From: Planctomycetota bacterium
Lineage (GTDB): Bacteria > Planctomycetota > J058 > JAJDCP01
DNA length: 64,000 nt
Assembly: GCA_029260765.1 (NCBI GenBank)
Contig: JAJDCP010000185.1
Span: forward strand, 62,001-126,000
Reading direction: 5' to 3'
Positions 13,397 through 21,159 of this stretch are shown piece by piece. Each line of letters begins with the position of its first letter. Positions within the stretch are counted from its first letter, which is position 1. Position numbers and translations under genes: made by a program. A model generated the notes under the pieces. It did not search any database. It was not told the DNA's origin and worked only from the letters and a program-made list of their open reading frames with translations.

Positions 13397-16102
13397 ATGC
13401 CGGACCCCCTGTTGACAAACTGTCCAGGCTGCGGAAAGAGCTTGCAGTTCTCGCAGAAACGCCTGGGGTCGCTCTTTGATCACAGCTGCGGTATCCGCTT
13501 CCTGCTCGAGCTTGAGGATGCAAACAGCTCGGCGCCCGCAACGGGCGAAGCCCCACCGGACTGCCACCAAATGCACTGCCCCGGCTGCTTCCGCCGCCTC
13601 AAGTACCCCGCCTTCGCCGAGGGGCTGGCCACGACACACAGCTGTGGTGAGAGTTTGAGCTTGTGCGCCGAACCCCTCGCGATCGAAGACGACGGCAGCA
13701 GCGAGTACCTCGAAGATCTCGAGCTGTTGCGCTTTGCGGCCCGCCCCGCCCAGCTCGCGGCGCGGGTCCCCTCGGCATCCCCCGGGGCAGCCTCTGCTAC
13801 CCTTCCCCGGGTGGAAACTGCCCGTCCCGCTGCGGCCACTCCGCGGCGCAGCCGAACCGGCACGCGGGCAGAGAGCCGCCCAACGACACGCAGTGGGATC
13901 GCATTTCTGGCCGGAATACTGGCGTTGATGCTGGTCGTGGCCGGACTGCTGGCGCGTGCTCTCGATGGGCAGGAACAGCGGGCGCAGGCGCCTATCGCGC
14001 GCACCGATCCACAAACTCAGGCTCCCCCCGAGCCGACCTCCACAAACCTGCCCGCGCTGCCCGGATCACGGCCAGAAGCAGAATCGGGGTCGCAGACCGA
14101 GACGCGCAGCGAAGCTGAGCCGCCCCTCGAGATCGCCTACCAGCCCGCCGAAGATGACGGGCTTCCCCCGCCCATCGTGTTGGAAGAAGGCCGCTCTCCG
14201 GCGTCTCCCGCTGAGGTTGAAGAAGCAGGCGTCTCCGAAGGAGCCCCGCCCGAAGTCGAGGAGCAGCGCTCGGAGCTCGAAGAGCCAAGCGAGCCCTGGG
14301 ATGTGCGCTTTGCGCGCCTGGCGGACGAGCACAAGCAGCTCCCTTCATCGCAGCGCGACTCCCTGCTGCCCGAGTTCTACAGTCCGATGGACGAGAGCCT
14401 GCAGCTTGCCCGCCTGGACCTCGACACCTGCCTGGAGATCCTGGCTTTCTACAGCGGTCACAACCGCGTCTTCAAGGCCGAGGCCCAACTGCGCTTGCGG
14501 CGCGACGACCATCGTCGGGTCTACTTCCAGCACATGATGCAGCGGGCCAGCGGGCCGGGACAGTGGCGCGAGTTGGCCGACCAGTGCAAAGACTGGGGTC
14601 TGGACAGCGAGCGCGCCCTGGTCATGGCCCGGCTTAATGCTCTGCAGCCGACCACTACCTACGCCAGCGTTCAAGCCCTGCGCCGCGACAAACGTGCGGC
14701 GCGCTATGAGCTGCGCCAGGAGCTGGCGGTGTTCATCCGTGAAGAACGGCTGACGGCCTTCGCAGCGCTTACCGAGATCATCGAGTGGATGGCAGAACGG
14801 CGCTTCGCTCCCGAGAGTGCACGCACCCGGCTCGAGAACATCATCACCGGACTCGAGCTCGAAGACGAGGAAGCCACGGAGCTGCGTGGCGCGCTGCACG
14901 GACTCTCGCACATGGTGGCCAGCGATGAGCTCGCCAAGCTGCAGAAGAGCTTCGCGAGCAAGGTCGAGCGGGCCATCGCCAAGACGGTGACGCGTCTGGG
15001 GAAGGCGCTCGAGAACTGCCTCAAGAAAGATCTCGCGGGCCAGGCCTTCGATTTGTTGCAGACGCTGCTCAAACTCGATCCCGACAACAAGAACGCCCAC
15101 GAGGGCCTCGGCCACGTCCTCATCGACGGCGTCTGGTACCGCCACTACGAGGCCGAGAAACTCGCTGAGGGCCTCGTCTGGCACGACAGCTACGGGTGGG
15201 TTCCGATCGGAGAAGAAGCGCGCTACGCGGCGCTTGAGATCTTCGACCAACAAGAACAGCGCTGGGTCTCGCTGAGCCAGGCGAACGCCGCCCACGCCGA
15301 GATCACCGATCCCTGGCGGCTCGAGAGTGAGAATTTCGTGCTGGTCTCGACCGCCGACCTGCACCTCTCGGCGCTGGTGCTGCTGCGGCTCGAGGCGGTC
15401 TTCCTGCAGGTGTTCCGGCAGTACGACCTGTTCTTCAAGGGCGACCAGGGGGCGATGCTGATCTTCGGGATGGGCAAGCTGCCCGAGAAGCTGGTGGTCA
15501 ACCTGTACCGAAGCCACGAACAGTTCACCGAGCACGCCAAGCCACCGACCGACTGGGCGGCCGGATTCTATTCGGGCAGACAGGGGGCCTCGTTCTTCTA
15601 CTGCACAGGCGACAGGGTGTCCTTCACGACCTTGCAGCACGAGCTCATCCACCAGATCCTCGGCGAGCTGTCTCCTGGCTCAGCGCCGAGCTGGCTGGCC
15701 GAGGGAGCGGCGGTCTACCTCGAAGATGCCTTCTTTGCGGGCGAGCACCTCAGCCTCGGCAGCATCTCCGACCACAGCCGCATCATCAGCTACCTTCGCA
15801 AGCTACGGCAGGGGGAGGAAGAGCACTCCTTCGAGAAGATGCTGACTTTCCGCAGCGGGCGCGAATGGGACAGCGGCGATATCTCCCAGAACTACCGGGG
15901 CGCGGGGGCCATCGTGTATTTCATGATGCACTTTGACGACGGCCGCTACCGGGGCGACTTCCTCGAGCTGCTACGCGACCGCTACCAGCGCGTGAACCGG
16001 CCCCCCGAGTACTATCTCGGCATGACGCACGAGACCCTGGACGAGTTGATGGCGGGCTACTACCAGAACGTTCCTCTGGAAGCCTCCGAGCGGCGGCGCT
16101 AG
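13397..16102 (+). CDS. Zinc-ribbon/TM protein with HELIH peptidase MA-like domain
   Basis: A 901-residue protein. The N-terminus has two Cys pairs of zinc-ribbon type (NCPGCGKSLQF then HSCG; MHCPGCFRRLKYP then HSCG). A membrane segment follows (about 168-188), then an acidic Pro/Glu-rich linker (about 200-300), a helical region, and a C-terminal gluzincin domain. The latter has HELIH at 748-752 and the third ligand Glu769 in WLAEGAAVYLED, as in the peptidase MA/DUF1570 families. ATG at 13397 is preceded by AGGAG. With the zinc ribbons cytoplasmic, the protease domain would be outside the membrane. Its substrate is unknown; activity is predicted from the intact HExxH...E set. Confidence 0.8.
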   Translation: MPDPLLTNCPGCGKSLQFSQKRLGSLFDHSCGIRFLLELEDANSSAPATGEAPPDCHQMHCPGCFRRLKYPAFAEGLATTHSCGESLSLCAEPLAIEDDGSSEYLEDLELLRFAARPAQLAARVPSASPGAASATLPRVETARPAAATPRRSRTGTRAESRPTTRSGIAFLAGILALMLVVAGLLARALDGQEQRAQAPIARTDPQTQAPPEPTSTNLPALPGSRPEAESGSQTETRSEAEPPLEIAYQPAEDDGLPPPIVLEEGRSPASPAEVEEAGVSEGAPPEVEEQRSELEEPSEPWDVRFARLADEHKQLPSSQRDSLLPEFYSPMDESLQLARLDLDTCLEILAFYSGHNRVFKAEAQLRLRRDDHRRVYFQHMMQRASGPGQWRELADQCKDWGLDSERALVMARLNALQPTTTYASVQALRRDKRAARYELRQELAVFIREERLTAFAALTEIIEWMAERRFAPESARTRLENIITGLELEDEEATELRGALHGLSHMVASDELAKLQKSFASKVERAIAKTVTRLGKALENCLKKDLAGQAFDLLQTLLKLDPDNKNAHEGLGHVLIDGVWYRHYEAEKLAEGLVWHDSYGWVPIGEEARYAALEIFDQQEQRWVSLSQANAAHAEITDPWRLESENFVLVSTADLHLSALVLLRLEAVFLQVFRQYDLFFKGDQGAMLIFGMGKLPEKLVVNLYRSHEQFTEHAKPPTDWAAGFYSGRQGASFFYCTGDRVSFTTLQHELIHQILGELSPGSAPSWLAEGAAVYLEDAFFAGEHLSLGSISDHSRIISYLRKLRQGEEEHSFEKMLTFRSGREWDSGDISQNYRGAGAIVYFMMHFDDGRYRGDFLELLRDRYQRVNRPPEYYLGMTHETLDELMAGYYQNVPLEASERRR

Positions 16103-16151
16103 TCCGGCTCGCGGGCCACGATTCCGCCACCCAATCGCTTTGGCTTGTCAC

Positions 16152-16235
16152 GTAGGGGCGGGGTTTATACCTCGATGACTCGGACGCTTCGCTTCGCCCG
16201 CAAGGCGTTCGGGAGGGGGTAAACCCTTCCCCTAC
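16152..16235. repeat. MITE-like element with imperfect terminal inverted repeats
   Basis: GTAGGGGCGGGGTTTA at 16152-16167 is matched in inverse at 16220-16235, with 14 of 16 bases pairing. The 52 bases between are GC-rich and have no open frame of note. Layout and size suggest a small non-autonomous mobile element or a REP-like element. No target-site duplication was established. Confidence 0.55.
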
Positions 16236-16387
16236 AAGAAGAAATGTCGGTCTTCTGCTCCCAATTGCCTAGCGTTGAAATTGCCCTCAGGAATCAAGCC
16301 AACGCCTCCAGACGCACCGTGAGACAGCCTCCTAAGCCCTGCCCGTTGCCTACAAGAAGCTCTTGACAAGCTTGGCGGCTCTGAGGG

Positions 16388-16408
16388 TTCAGGCTTCAGG
16401 CTTCAGGC
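16388..16408. repeat. Tandem heptamer array TTCAGGC x3
   Basis: Three perfect head-to-tail copies of TTCAGGC, read directly from the sequence, in the intergenic stretch. Array length is 21 bases. Confidence 0.85.
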
Positions 16409-16477
16409 TGCCTGCTGGACTACCCGGAGTTTCCAGGGGTCTCTACTCATGACGTGGTCGCCCTTGGCAGGAACTTG

Positions 16478-16512
16478 GAGCCTTGAGCCCGGAGCCCGGA
16501 GCCCGGAGCCCC
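16478..16512. repeat. Tandem heptamer array GAGCCCG, about five copies
   Basis: Three perfect copies of GAGCCCG (16485-16505) are flanked by a degenerate copy on each side (GAGCCTT before, GAGCCCC after). The period of seven matches the TTCAGGC array about 70 bases upstream. Confidence 0.85.
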
Positions 16513-16543
16513 GGCGACAAGTAGCCGTGGGGTCCGGACGGCG

Positions 16544-17017
16544 CTAGCCCCGCTCGCGGGCAGCCCGCAGCAACGCGTCGAGTTGTCTGCTCGCGGCAGG
16601 GTAGATGCGCGCCCCCGGGTTTTCGCGTGGGCCCGCGACATTCAACACCTGCGGACGGTGGACCGCGAGCCAGCATACGAACTCGCGGGTTTCGGCGCTG
16701 CCCAGCTCGAGGCAGAGTATCGGACGGCCCTGCCTGCGCGCCTCCTGCAACGTGCGCAGCGTGCCCCCCGACAGAGGCGTGGGGCTGAGAATCAAGGTGG
16801 CATCGCTGTCGCGCACATTCCAGGCCGTGCGCACGGCATAGTTCCGGGAAGCTGTCTCGCGCAGCGGATAGCCGGGATCCAGCGGCCCATCCTCGGCGCG
16901 CCGCCCGCGCGGGCACCAGCCCGAGACCTCCAGCCCGAGCGACAGCCCTACATCAAGAGCTGCCCGGTCGACGCCGGTCTGGCCACCGGAGACGATCACG
17001 AGCGGAGCTGGACTCAC
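16544..17017 (-). CDS. Putative molybdenum carrier / LOG-like Rossmann protein
   Basis: A 157-residue Rossmann-like protein matching the putative molybdenum carrier family (YpsA/SLOG relatives): VIVSGGQTGVDRAALDVGL at the N-terminus, GWCPRGRRAEDGPLD, YPLRETASRNYAVRT, NVRDSDATLIL and LSGGTLRTLQEA. The family binds nucleotides or molybdopterin-type ligands; its biochemical role is not settled. The start is a GTG at 17017 overlapping the TGA of the upstream gene, so the two are translationally coupled. No molybdenum-cofactor gene is nearby in this window, so the name is from family resemblance only. Confidence 0.82.
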   Translation of the reverse strand: MSPAPLVIVSGGQTGVDRAALDVGLSLGLEVSGWCPRGRRAEDGPLDPGYPLRETASRNYAVRTAWNVRDSDATLILSPTPLSGGTLRTLQEARRQGRPILCLELGSAETREFVCWLAVHRPQVLNVAGPRENPGARIYPAASRQLDALLRAARERG

Positions 17018-17403
17018 ACCAGCGCCAACTCATAGCCGAGCAGCTCGGCGGCCTGCAAGACCAGCGTCTCGGCCTGGAGCTCATGCTCGCGGTCCTGGTA
17101 GTCGATCAGCATCACTCCTCGGATCACCGTGGTCGCAAAGAACGCCGCACCCGCCACCGGCTGCTCGCAAACCACCATGTGCAGCGCGTCGACCCGGTCG
17201 GCTTCAGCCCCCGCGATGTCGACTGCGTCGGGCTGGGCGGCCTGGGACGCCGTCTCCTTGAGCTCTGCCAGGACAGCGTCCATGTACTCGCGACCCAGCG
17301 CGCGGCTGACCTGCAAGAAGTCGAAGTGGCGCGCGAAACGCCGCAGCACCTCATCGGTCGAGAGTGCCTGCTCGCCTTCATGAGGGACCAACTTGTGCGC
17401 CAT
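17014..17403 (-). CDS. Conserved-looking hypothetical protein coupled to the molybdenum-carrier-like gene
   Basis: A 129-residue soluble protein not recognised as any family. It has an N-terminal basic/acidic stretch (MAHKLVPHEGEQALSTDEVL), a helix RRFARHFDFLQVSRALGREY, and a hydrophobic C-terminal half with alternating strands (FFATTVIRGVMLIDYQDREH). The ATG at 17403 has GGGAG five bases upstream and is preferred to a GTG 14 codons earlier. Its TGA overlaps the GTG of the next gene. The tight coupling suggests that the two products act together. The region between it and the tautomerase gene at 17561 is a short divergent promoter region. Confidence 0.65.
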   Translation of the reverse strand: MAHKLVPHEGEQALSTDEVLRRFARHFDFLQVSRALGREYMDAVLAELKETASQAAQPDAVDIAGAEADRVDALHMVVCEQPVAGAAFFATTVIRGVMLIDYQDREHELQAETLVLQAAELLGYELALV

Positions 17404-17560
17404 GGCTTCTCCCAGCAGTTGCTCCTGAAGATGGTATACTGCCACAGCAGGTGCTGCCAGCCCTCAGCGCGTGGTTGGCCTGCTCCGTCCGACCAGCCCG
17501 CTTCCCAAGAGCCGGCTGTTGCCAGCAACCCGCCCGCTTCGACGCAAGTGAGAGAGAACC

Positions 17561-17761
17561 ATGCCTGTCGTCCATCTCGCCAATGCCGGCCCCCTCAGCC
17601 TGGAGCAGCGGCGCCAGCTCGCCGATGCATTGACAACCGTGGTCTGCAACGTGACGGGGAAGCCGCGGGGCAGTGTCTACGTCCGCATGGACGAGGTGCC
17701 GCGTGACCACTTCGCCGTCGGCGGCGAGCTGCTCGCCGACCGCGACGCGCGCAGCAAATGA
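17561..17761 (+). CDS. 4-oxalocrotonate tautomerase-like protein
   Basis: A 66-residue small tautomerase. Pro follows the initiator Met (MPVVHLANAGPL), so after Met removal Pro1 can serve as the catalytic base. The pattern LSLEQRRQLADALTTVVCNVTGKPRGSVYVRMDEVPRDHF matches the 4-OT family, including the strand pairing region. Members isomerise enol/keto acids or act as promiscuous tautomerases. Its ATG is preceded by GAGAGAG. Its TGA overlaps the ATG of the methyltransferase gene, indicating coupling. Substrate unknown. Confidence 0.87.
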   Translation: MPVVHLANAGPLSLEQRRQLADALTTVVCNVTGKPRGSVYVRMDEVPRDHFAVGGELLADRDARSK

Positions 17762-18570
17762 GCGACCTGTACGGCCAGCAGGAAAGGATGGAAGATCCGG
17801 TCATGGCCGCCATCCTGGCCGCGCAGGAGCGTGTGATCTGGCCACAGGAAGAGCCCCTGCTCCGCTCCCTGGGAGCGGGACCGGGCGCGCGCATCGCCGA
17901 CCTCGGCTGTGGTAGCGGGCTGATCGCCGCTCGCCTGGCCGGGCTCGGCGCCGAAGAGGTTGTCGGCATCGACCTGTTCGCGGACTTCGTCGAGACCGCG
18001 CGCCGCCGGTTTCCCCTGCCGAACCTGCGCTTCGAACAAGGGGACGCCAAACACACAGGTCTGCCCACGGCATCGTTCGATCTGGTCTTGTGCCGCTGCG
18101 TCCTGCAGGCGATTCCGGATTACCAGGCGGTGCTGCAGGAGATGCGCAGGCTGTGCAAACCGTCGGGCAGGATCTATGTGTTGGCCGAAGACTACGGCTT
18201 GATCTTCGGCCACCCCTTGTCGGCTTGCGCGCAGGAATTCTACCTGCAGCAGGCCGCTCCCGCTGCTCTGAAGGCGGGCTCAGACCTTCTCTCCGGCCGC
18301 CGCATTCCCGCCGAGCTGCTCGCTTTGGGCTGCGACGATCTACGGGTGGACGTGCTGCCGATCGACACCGTGCGCTGCGATCGCAAGGACCTGGCGGAGG
18401 TCTTCCGTACCTGGGGGCTGGGTTATGCAGACTTCGTCCACAGGCACGGAGGCGGCGCCCTCGATGCGGTCAAGGCCTCGTTCGAGGCCCAGCGCCAAGC
18501 CTGTCTCGATCCGCAATCCTACCTTGCCTGGCTGCTGCTAGCAGTTTCGGCGCGGCCCGGAGCATCTTAG
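17758..18570 (+). CDS. SAM-dependent class I methyltransferase
   Basis: A 270-residue methyltransferase with motif I IADLGCGSGLIAARL, the acidic strand-2 end VVGIDLFADFVE, the QGDAKH region and motif IV-like FDLVLCRCVLQAIPDYQ, as in the UbiE/Methyltransf_11 group. The last 90 residues are helical and may cap the substrate site. It is translationally coupled to the tautomerase gene (ATGA overlap), suggesting a shared small-molecule pathway. The substrate cannot be inferred. It ends 6 bases before the converging zinc-ribbon gene. Confidence 0.86.
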   Translation: MSDLYGQQERMEDPVMAAILAAQERVIWPQEEPLLRSLGAGPGARIADLGCGSGLIAARLAGLGAEEVVGIDLFADFVETARRRFPLPNLRFEQGDAKHTGLPTASFDLVLCRCVLQAIPDYQAVLQEMRRLCKPSGRIYVLAEDYGLIFGHPLSACAQEFYLQQAAPAALKAGSDLLSGRRIPAELLALGCDDLRVDVLPIDTVRCDRKDLAEVFRTWGLGYADFVHRHGGGALDAVKASFEAQRQACLDPQSYLAWLLLAVSARPGAS

Positions 18571-18576
18571 GCTGTG

Positions 18577-18951
18577 CTATTTCCAGTTGTAGAGCTCACA
18601 CACCAGATGGACACGCTCGAGCAGCGCCGGCTCGAGGCGCACATTCTCGATCGCGCGGATGCGCCCGTTCTCGATCGTGACCTCGGCCCACAAGTCGTCA
18701 CCCAGACAATGCGGACAACTCCAACTATCGAGCAGGTGCACGCTCTCATCAGGCTGCCAGGGCTGCAAGACGGTATAGTTGGCCTCGACAGCATCGCGCT
18801 GGTTGAAGCTCAGAGGGTCGCCGACGCCGAGACTCTGCATACAAGCATCGAGCCGCAGTCGGGTCTGCATGTTGGTCGAAGGATCGGCGGGAGCTGTGTG
18901 CCCGCAGCGGGGGCACTGCAGCTTCGCGACCAGATAGTCGAACATCGCCAT
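18577..18951 (-). CDS. Small zinc-ribbon protein
   Basis: A 124-residue protein with CPRCG (N-terminal) and CPHC (middle), spaced as a zinc-binding ribbon split by an inserted segment. The rest has strands such as LWAEVTIENGRIRAIENV and a Leu-rich C-terminus. The chosen ATG at 18951 (MAMFDY) has AGGAG eight bases upstream; another ATG two codons later is less well placed. Role unknown; metal binding is the only supported property. Confidence 0.68.
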   Translation of the reverse strand: MAMFDYLVAKLQCPRCGHTAPADPSTNMQTRLRLDACMQSLGVGDPLSFNQRDAVEANYTVLQPWQPDESVHLLDSWSCPHCLGDDLWAEVTIENGRIRAIENVRLEPALLERVHLVCELYNWK

Positions 18952-19048
18952 CGGGCAGTCTCCTGATGCCAGCTCAGGCCTCTGGGACATATTACCGGAT
19001 GCGTACTGGTGTATGCCAACGGGGCGTCTGCACAAGGGGAGCTGGCCT

Positions 19049-20101
19049 GTGGACAATCTGACCCACAGCCTTTGCGGGCTCGCCCTGGCGCGGGCCGGAG
19101 GCCAGCGCTTGGGTGTCTGGGCCACCCCGACACTGGTTATTGCGGCGAACCTTCCAGATATCGACATCCTCGGACTTCCCCTGTGGGGCAAGACCTACTA
19201 TCTGGAGCATCACCGGGGCATCACCCACTCGCTGGCTGGATTCGCGCTGCTCGCTCCCATGCTGGCTCTGCTAATGGTTTGGCTGCATCGGCGCTGGCGG
19301 CGGTCAAAGGGCGAACCGGCACGCTTCTTTGGCCTGTTTGCGGCCGCCTGGCTGGGCCTGCTCTCTCACCTGGCCCTCGATGCGCTGAACAACTATGGCG
19401 TGCGGCCCTGGCTTCCCTTTGACGCGACCTGGTACTACGGCGACCTGGTGTTCATCATCGAGCCCTGGTTGTGGCTCGGTTTCGGGCTGAGCGCCTGCCT
19501 CGGCTCGCGCAGCGAGAGAAACCCCGACCTCGGTTGGGGCCTGATGGCTTTGGGCGGTGTCGCTCTGATGCTGCTCAGCGGCCGCGTGCCTCGGCTGCTG
19601 GTCCCTCTTTGGGCAGGCGCCCTGCTGGCCGCTCTTGGGCTGCGGCGTCGCGGCCTTCCGGCGCGCTGGCTGCCTCGCGCCGCGCGTGCCGCGCTCGTGC
19701 TCAGCATCTGCTACCTCGGTGTGCTCGCCTGGTGTGGCGCTCGGGCCGAAGGGCGTGCCCGCGAACATCTTCCCGGCGGCCAGGAGATGCAGAGTACCCG
19801 CATGCCCACGCCGGGGCAGCCGTGGCGCTACCGTATCGCGCTGGCCGACTCTACCCACGTCTATTGGTTGCGGGTCAACCTGCTGCGCCGCCGCGTCCAC
19901 ACACAGCTCGAGCTCGAGCGAGGACTCGACGACCCGCGCCTGGCTGATGCCAGACACAGTGAGCAATACCGGGTCTGGCAGCTGTTTGCGCGCTTGCCCT
20001 TTGCAGCCCGCAACGGCGAGGGCCTGGTGCTCGGAGATGCCCGCTACAGTCCCCAGCCGGAGGCGAGCTGGTGCAATTTCCTGGTTCCCCTGCCGCGCTG
20101 A
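19049..20101 (+). CDS. Membrane-bound metal-dependent hydrolase (YdjM-like)
   Basis: A 350-residue integral membrane protein of the YdjM/LexA-regulated metal-dependent hydrolase family. It carries the N-terminal DNLTHSLCGLAL, the metal-ligand clusters NLPDIDILG and HHRGITHSL, and HLALDALNNYGVRPWLPF, followed by several membrane segments. Start is GTG at 19049 with GGGGAG upstream, which puts the DNLTHSL motif at the exact N-terminus as in homologs. The family is membrane-embedded and metal-binding, but its physiological substrate is not well defined. The region after it up to 20207 is a 106-base intergenic stretch. Confidence 0.83.
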   Translation: MDNLTHSLCGLALARAGGQRLGVWATPTLVIAANLPDIDILGLPLWGKTYYLEHHRGITHSLAGFALLAPMLALLMVWLHRRWRRSKGEPARFFGLFAAAWLGLLSHLALDALNNYGVRPWLPFDATWYYGDLVFIIEPWLWLGFGLSACLGSRSERNPDLGWGLMALGGVALMLLSGRVPRLLVPLWAGALLAALGLRRRGLPARWLPRAARAALVLSICYLGVLAWCGARAEGRAREHLPGGQEMQSTRMPTPGQPWRYRIALADSTHVYWLRVNLLRRRVHTQLELERGLDDPRLADARHSEQYRVWQLFARLPFAARNGEGLVLGDARYSPQPEASWCNFLVPLPR

Positions 20102-20207
20102 CGGAGCTGGCTCGCAAAGCAGGCGGGCATCTCCAGGGCCTTGCGCGGGTCGTATGTTCGGCACAGAATCGTGAGCCTACCAACACCCGAACGCACGGAG
20201 CCTTCCA

Positions 20208-20978
20208 ATGAATGCACTTCGCCATGCTGGCCGCTTGGGTCTCGTCCTTCTGCTGGTCGCGACCGGTTGCACACATACCGACGACGGCGGAGGCCACAGC
20301 GGCCCAGAGTGGTCCTATCAGGGGACGACGGGGCCCGCCCATTGGGGCGATCTGGCCGAGAGCTTTCGGCTCGCCAGGGAAGGAACCCGGCAGTCACCGA
20401 TCGATCTCTCAACCACCGCCGGGGCCGACTCTTCCGCGTTGAGCTTCCACTACCAGCCCTTCCCCTTGTCGATGCTCAACAATGGCCACACCATCCAGGT
20501 CAATTGTGGGTCTGGCGGCTGGATCGAGCTTGCGGACGAGCGCTACGAGCTCGCCCAGTTCCACTTCCATTCTCCGAGCGAGCACACTGTCAACGGCAGC
20601 GCCTTTCCGATGGAGATCCACCTGGTACACAAGAACGCTGCAGGTCAGCTCGCAGTGGTCGGGCTGCTCGTGGCCGAAGGTGCGAGCAACAGCGTGCTCG
20701 ATGTTGTCTGGAGCCACATTCCTGCGCAGGCAGGGGCCACCCAAGCGGTGGAAGGTCAGTCCTTCGACGCCACCGAGCTGCTGCCCGACGACAGACAACG
20801 CAATTCCTACGCCGGATCACTGACCACGCCTCCGTGTAGTGAAGGCGTACAGTGGTCCGTCGTGCGCGCGCCGATCGAGCTCTCCGCCGAGCAGATCGCG
20901 GCATTCCGGAAGATCTATCACGGCAATGCCCGCCCGACCCAGCCGCTGAACGACCGGCCGGTGCATGTGGGCCCGTAG
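20208..20978 (+). CDS. Alpha-class carbonic anhydrase, lipoprotein
   Basis: A 256-residue exported alpha carbonic anhydrase. A lipobox LVATGC gives lipidated Cys21. The core has the N-terminal WGDLA, RQSPIDL, NNGHTIQV (His94 as proton-shuttle candidate), and zinc ligands in FHFHSPSEH (His119, His121) and MEIHLVH (His138). The C-terminal SLTTPPCSEGVQW is the conserved substrate-pocket strand. It should hydrate CO2 at the cell surface or periplasm. ATG at 20208 has GGAGCC upstream. No other carbon-concentrating gene is nearby. The 3' flank contains a MITE-like repeat. Confidence 0.93.
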   Translation: MNALRHAGRLGLVLLLVATGCTHTDDGGGHSGPEWSYQGTTGPAHWGDLAESFRLAREGTRQSPIDLSTTAGADSSALSFHYQPFPLSMLNNGHTIQVNCGSGGWIELADERYELAQFHFHSPSEHTVNGSAFPMEIHLVHKNAAGQLAVVGLLVAEGASNSVLDVVWSHIPAQAGATQAVEGQSFDATELLPDDRQRNSYAGSLTTPPCSEGVQWSVVRAPIELSAEQIAAFRKIYHGNARPTQPLNDRPVHVGP

Positions 20979-21050
20979 TGTAGCCTGGTCAGTGGTTGCG
21001 TAGCTGCGGTGGCCAACATTGTGAAGCAAGCAGGAATCGAAGACGTTCTC

Positions 21051-21159
21051 TGTAGCGGCGCTCTGTGAGCGCCGGAAGGAGCTCTGGCAAGGTTGAAACC
21101 AGGGATTCTCGGTGCGCCCCTACGAATGGGTCTTCTCGGCGGTCATGACCGCCGCTACA
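21051..21159. repeat. MITE-like palindromic element
   Basis: Terminal inverted repeat: TGTAGCGGCG (21051-21060) at the left end pairs with CGCCGCTACA at the right end (21150-21159). The left end also folds as a hairpin (CGGCGCT/AGCGCCG, 21056-21074). The right end contains an 18-base palindrome, CGGCGGTCATGACCGCCG (21137-21154). Nothing codes within it except the final bases, where the stop of the YfhO-like gene lies. Confidence 0.65.

Larger units (their letters stand above)
16103..16543. other. Non-coding region rich in short repeats
   Basis: These 441 bases lie between two converging genes (peptidase and molybdenum-carrier-like) and contain no supported gene. They hold an 84-base inverted-repeat element and two separate arrays of tandem 7-base repeats, listed individually. 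The downstream part is the 3' flank of both genes, so terminators would be expected here, but no hairpin followed by a T run was seen. Confidence 0.7.

Noticed and set aside
14345..15652. Minus-strand open frame opposite the HELIH peptidase gene
   Set aside because: Antisense shadow of a gene with an intact zinc-site motif; its translation has no recognisable domain.
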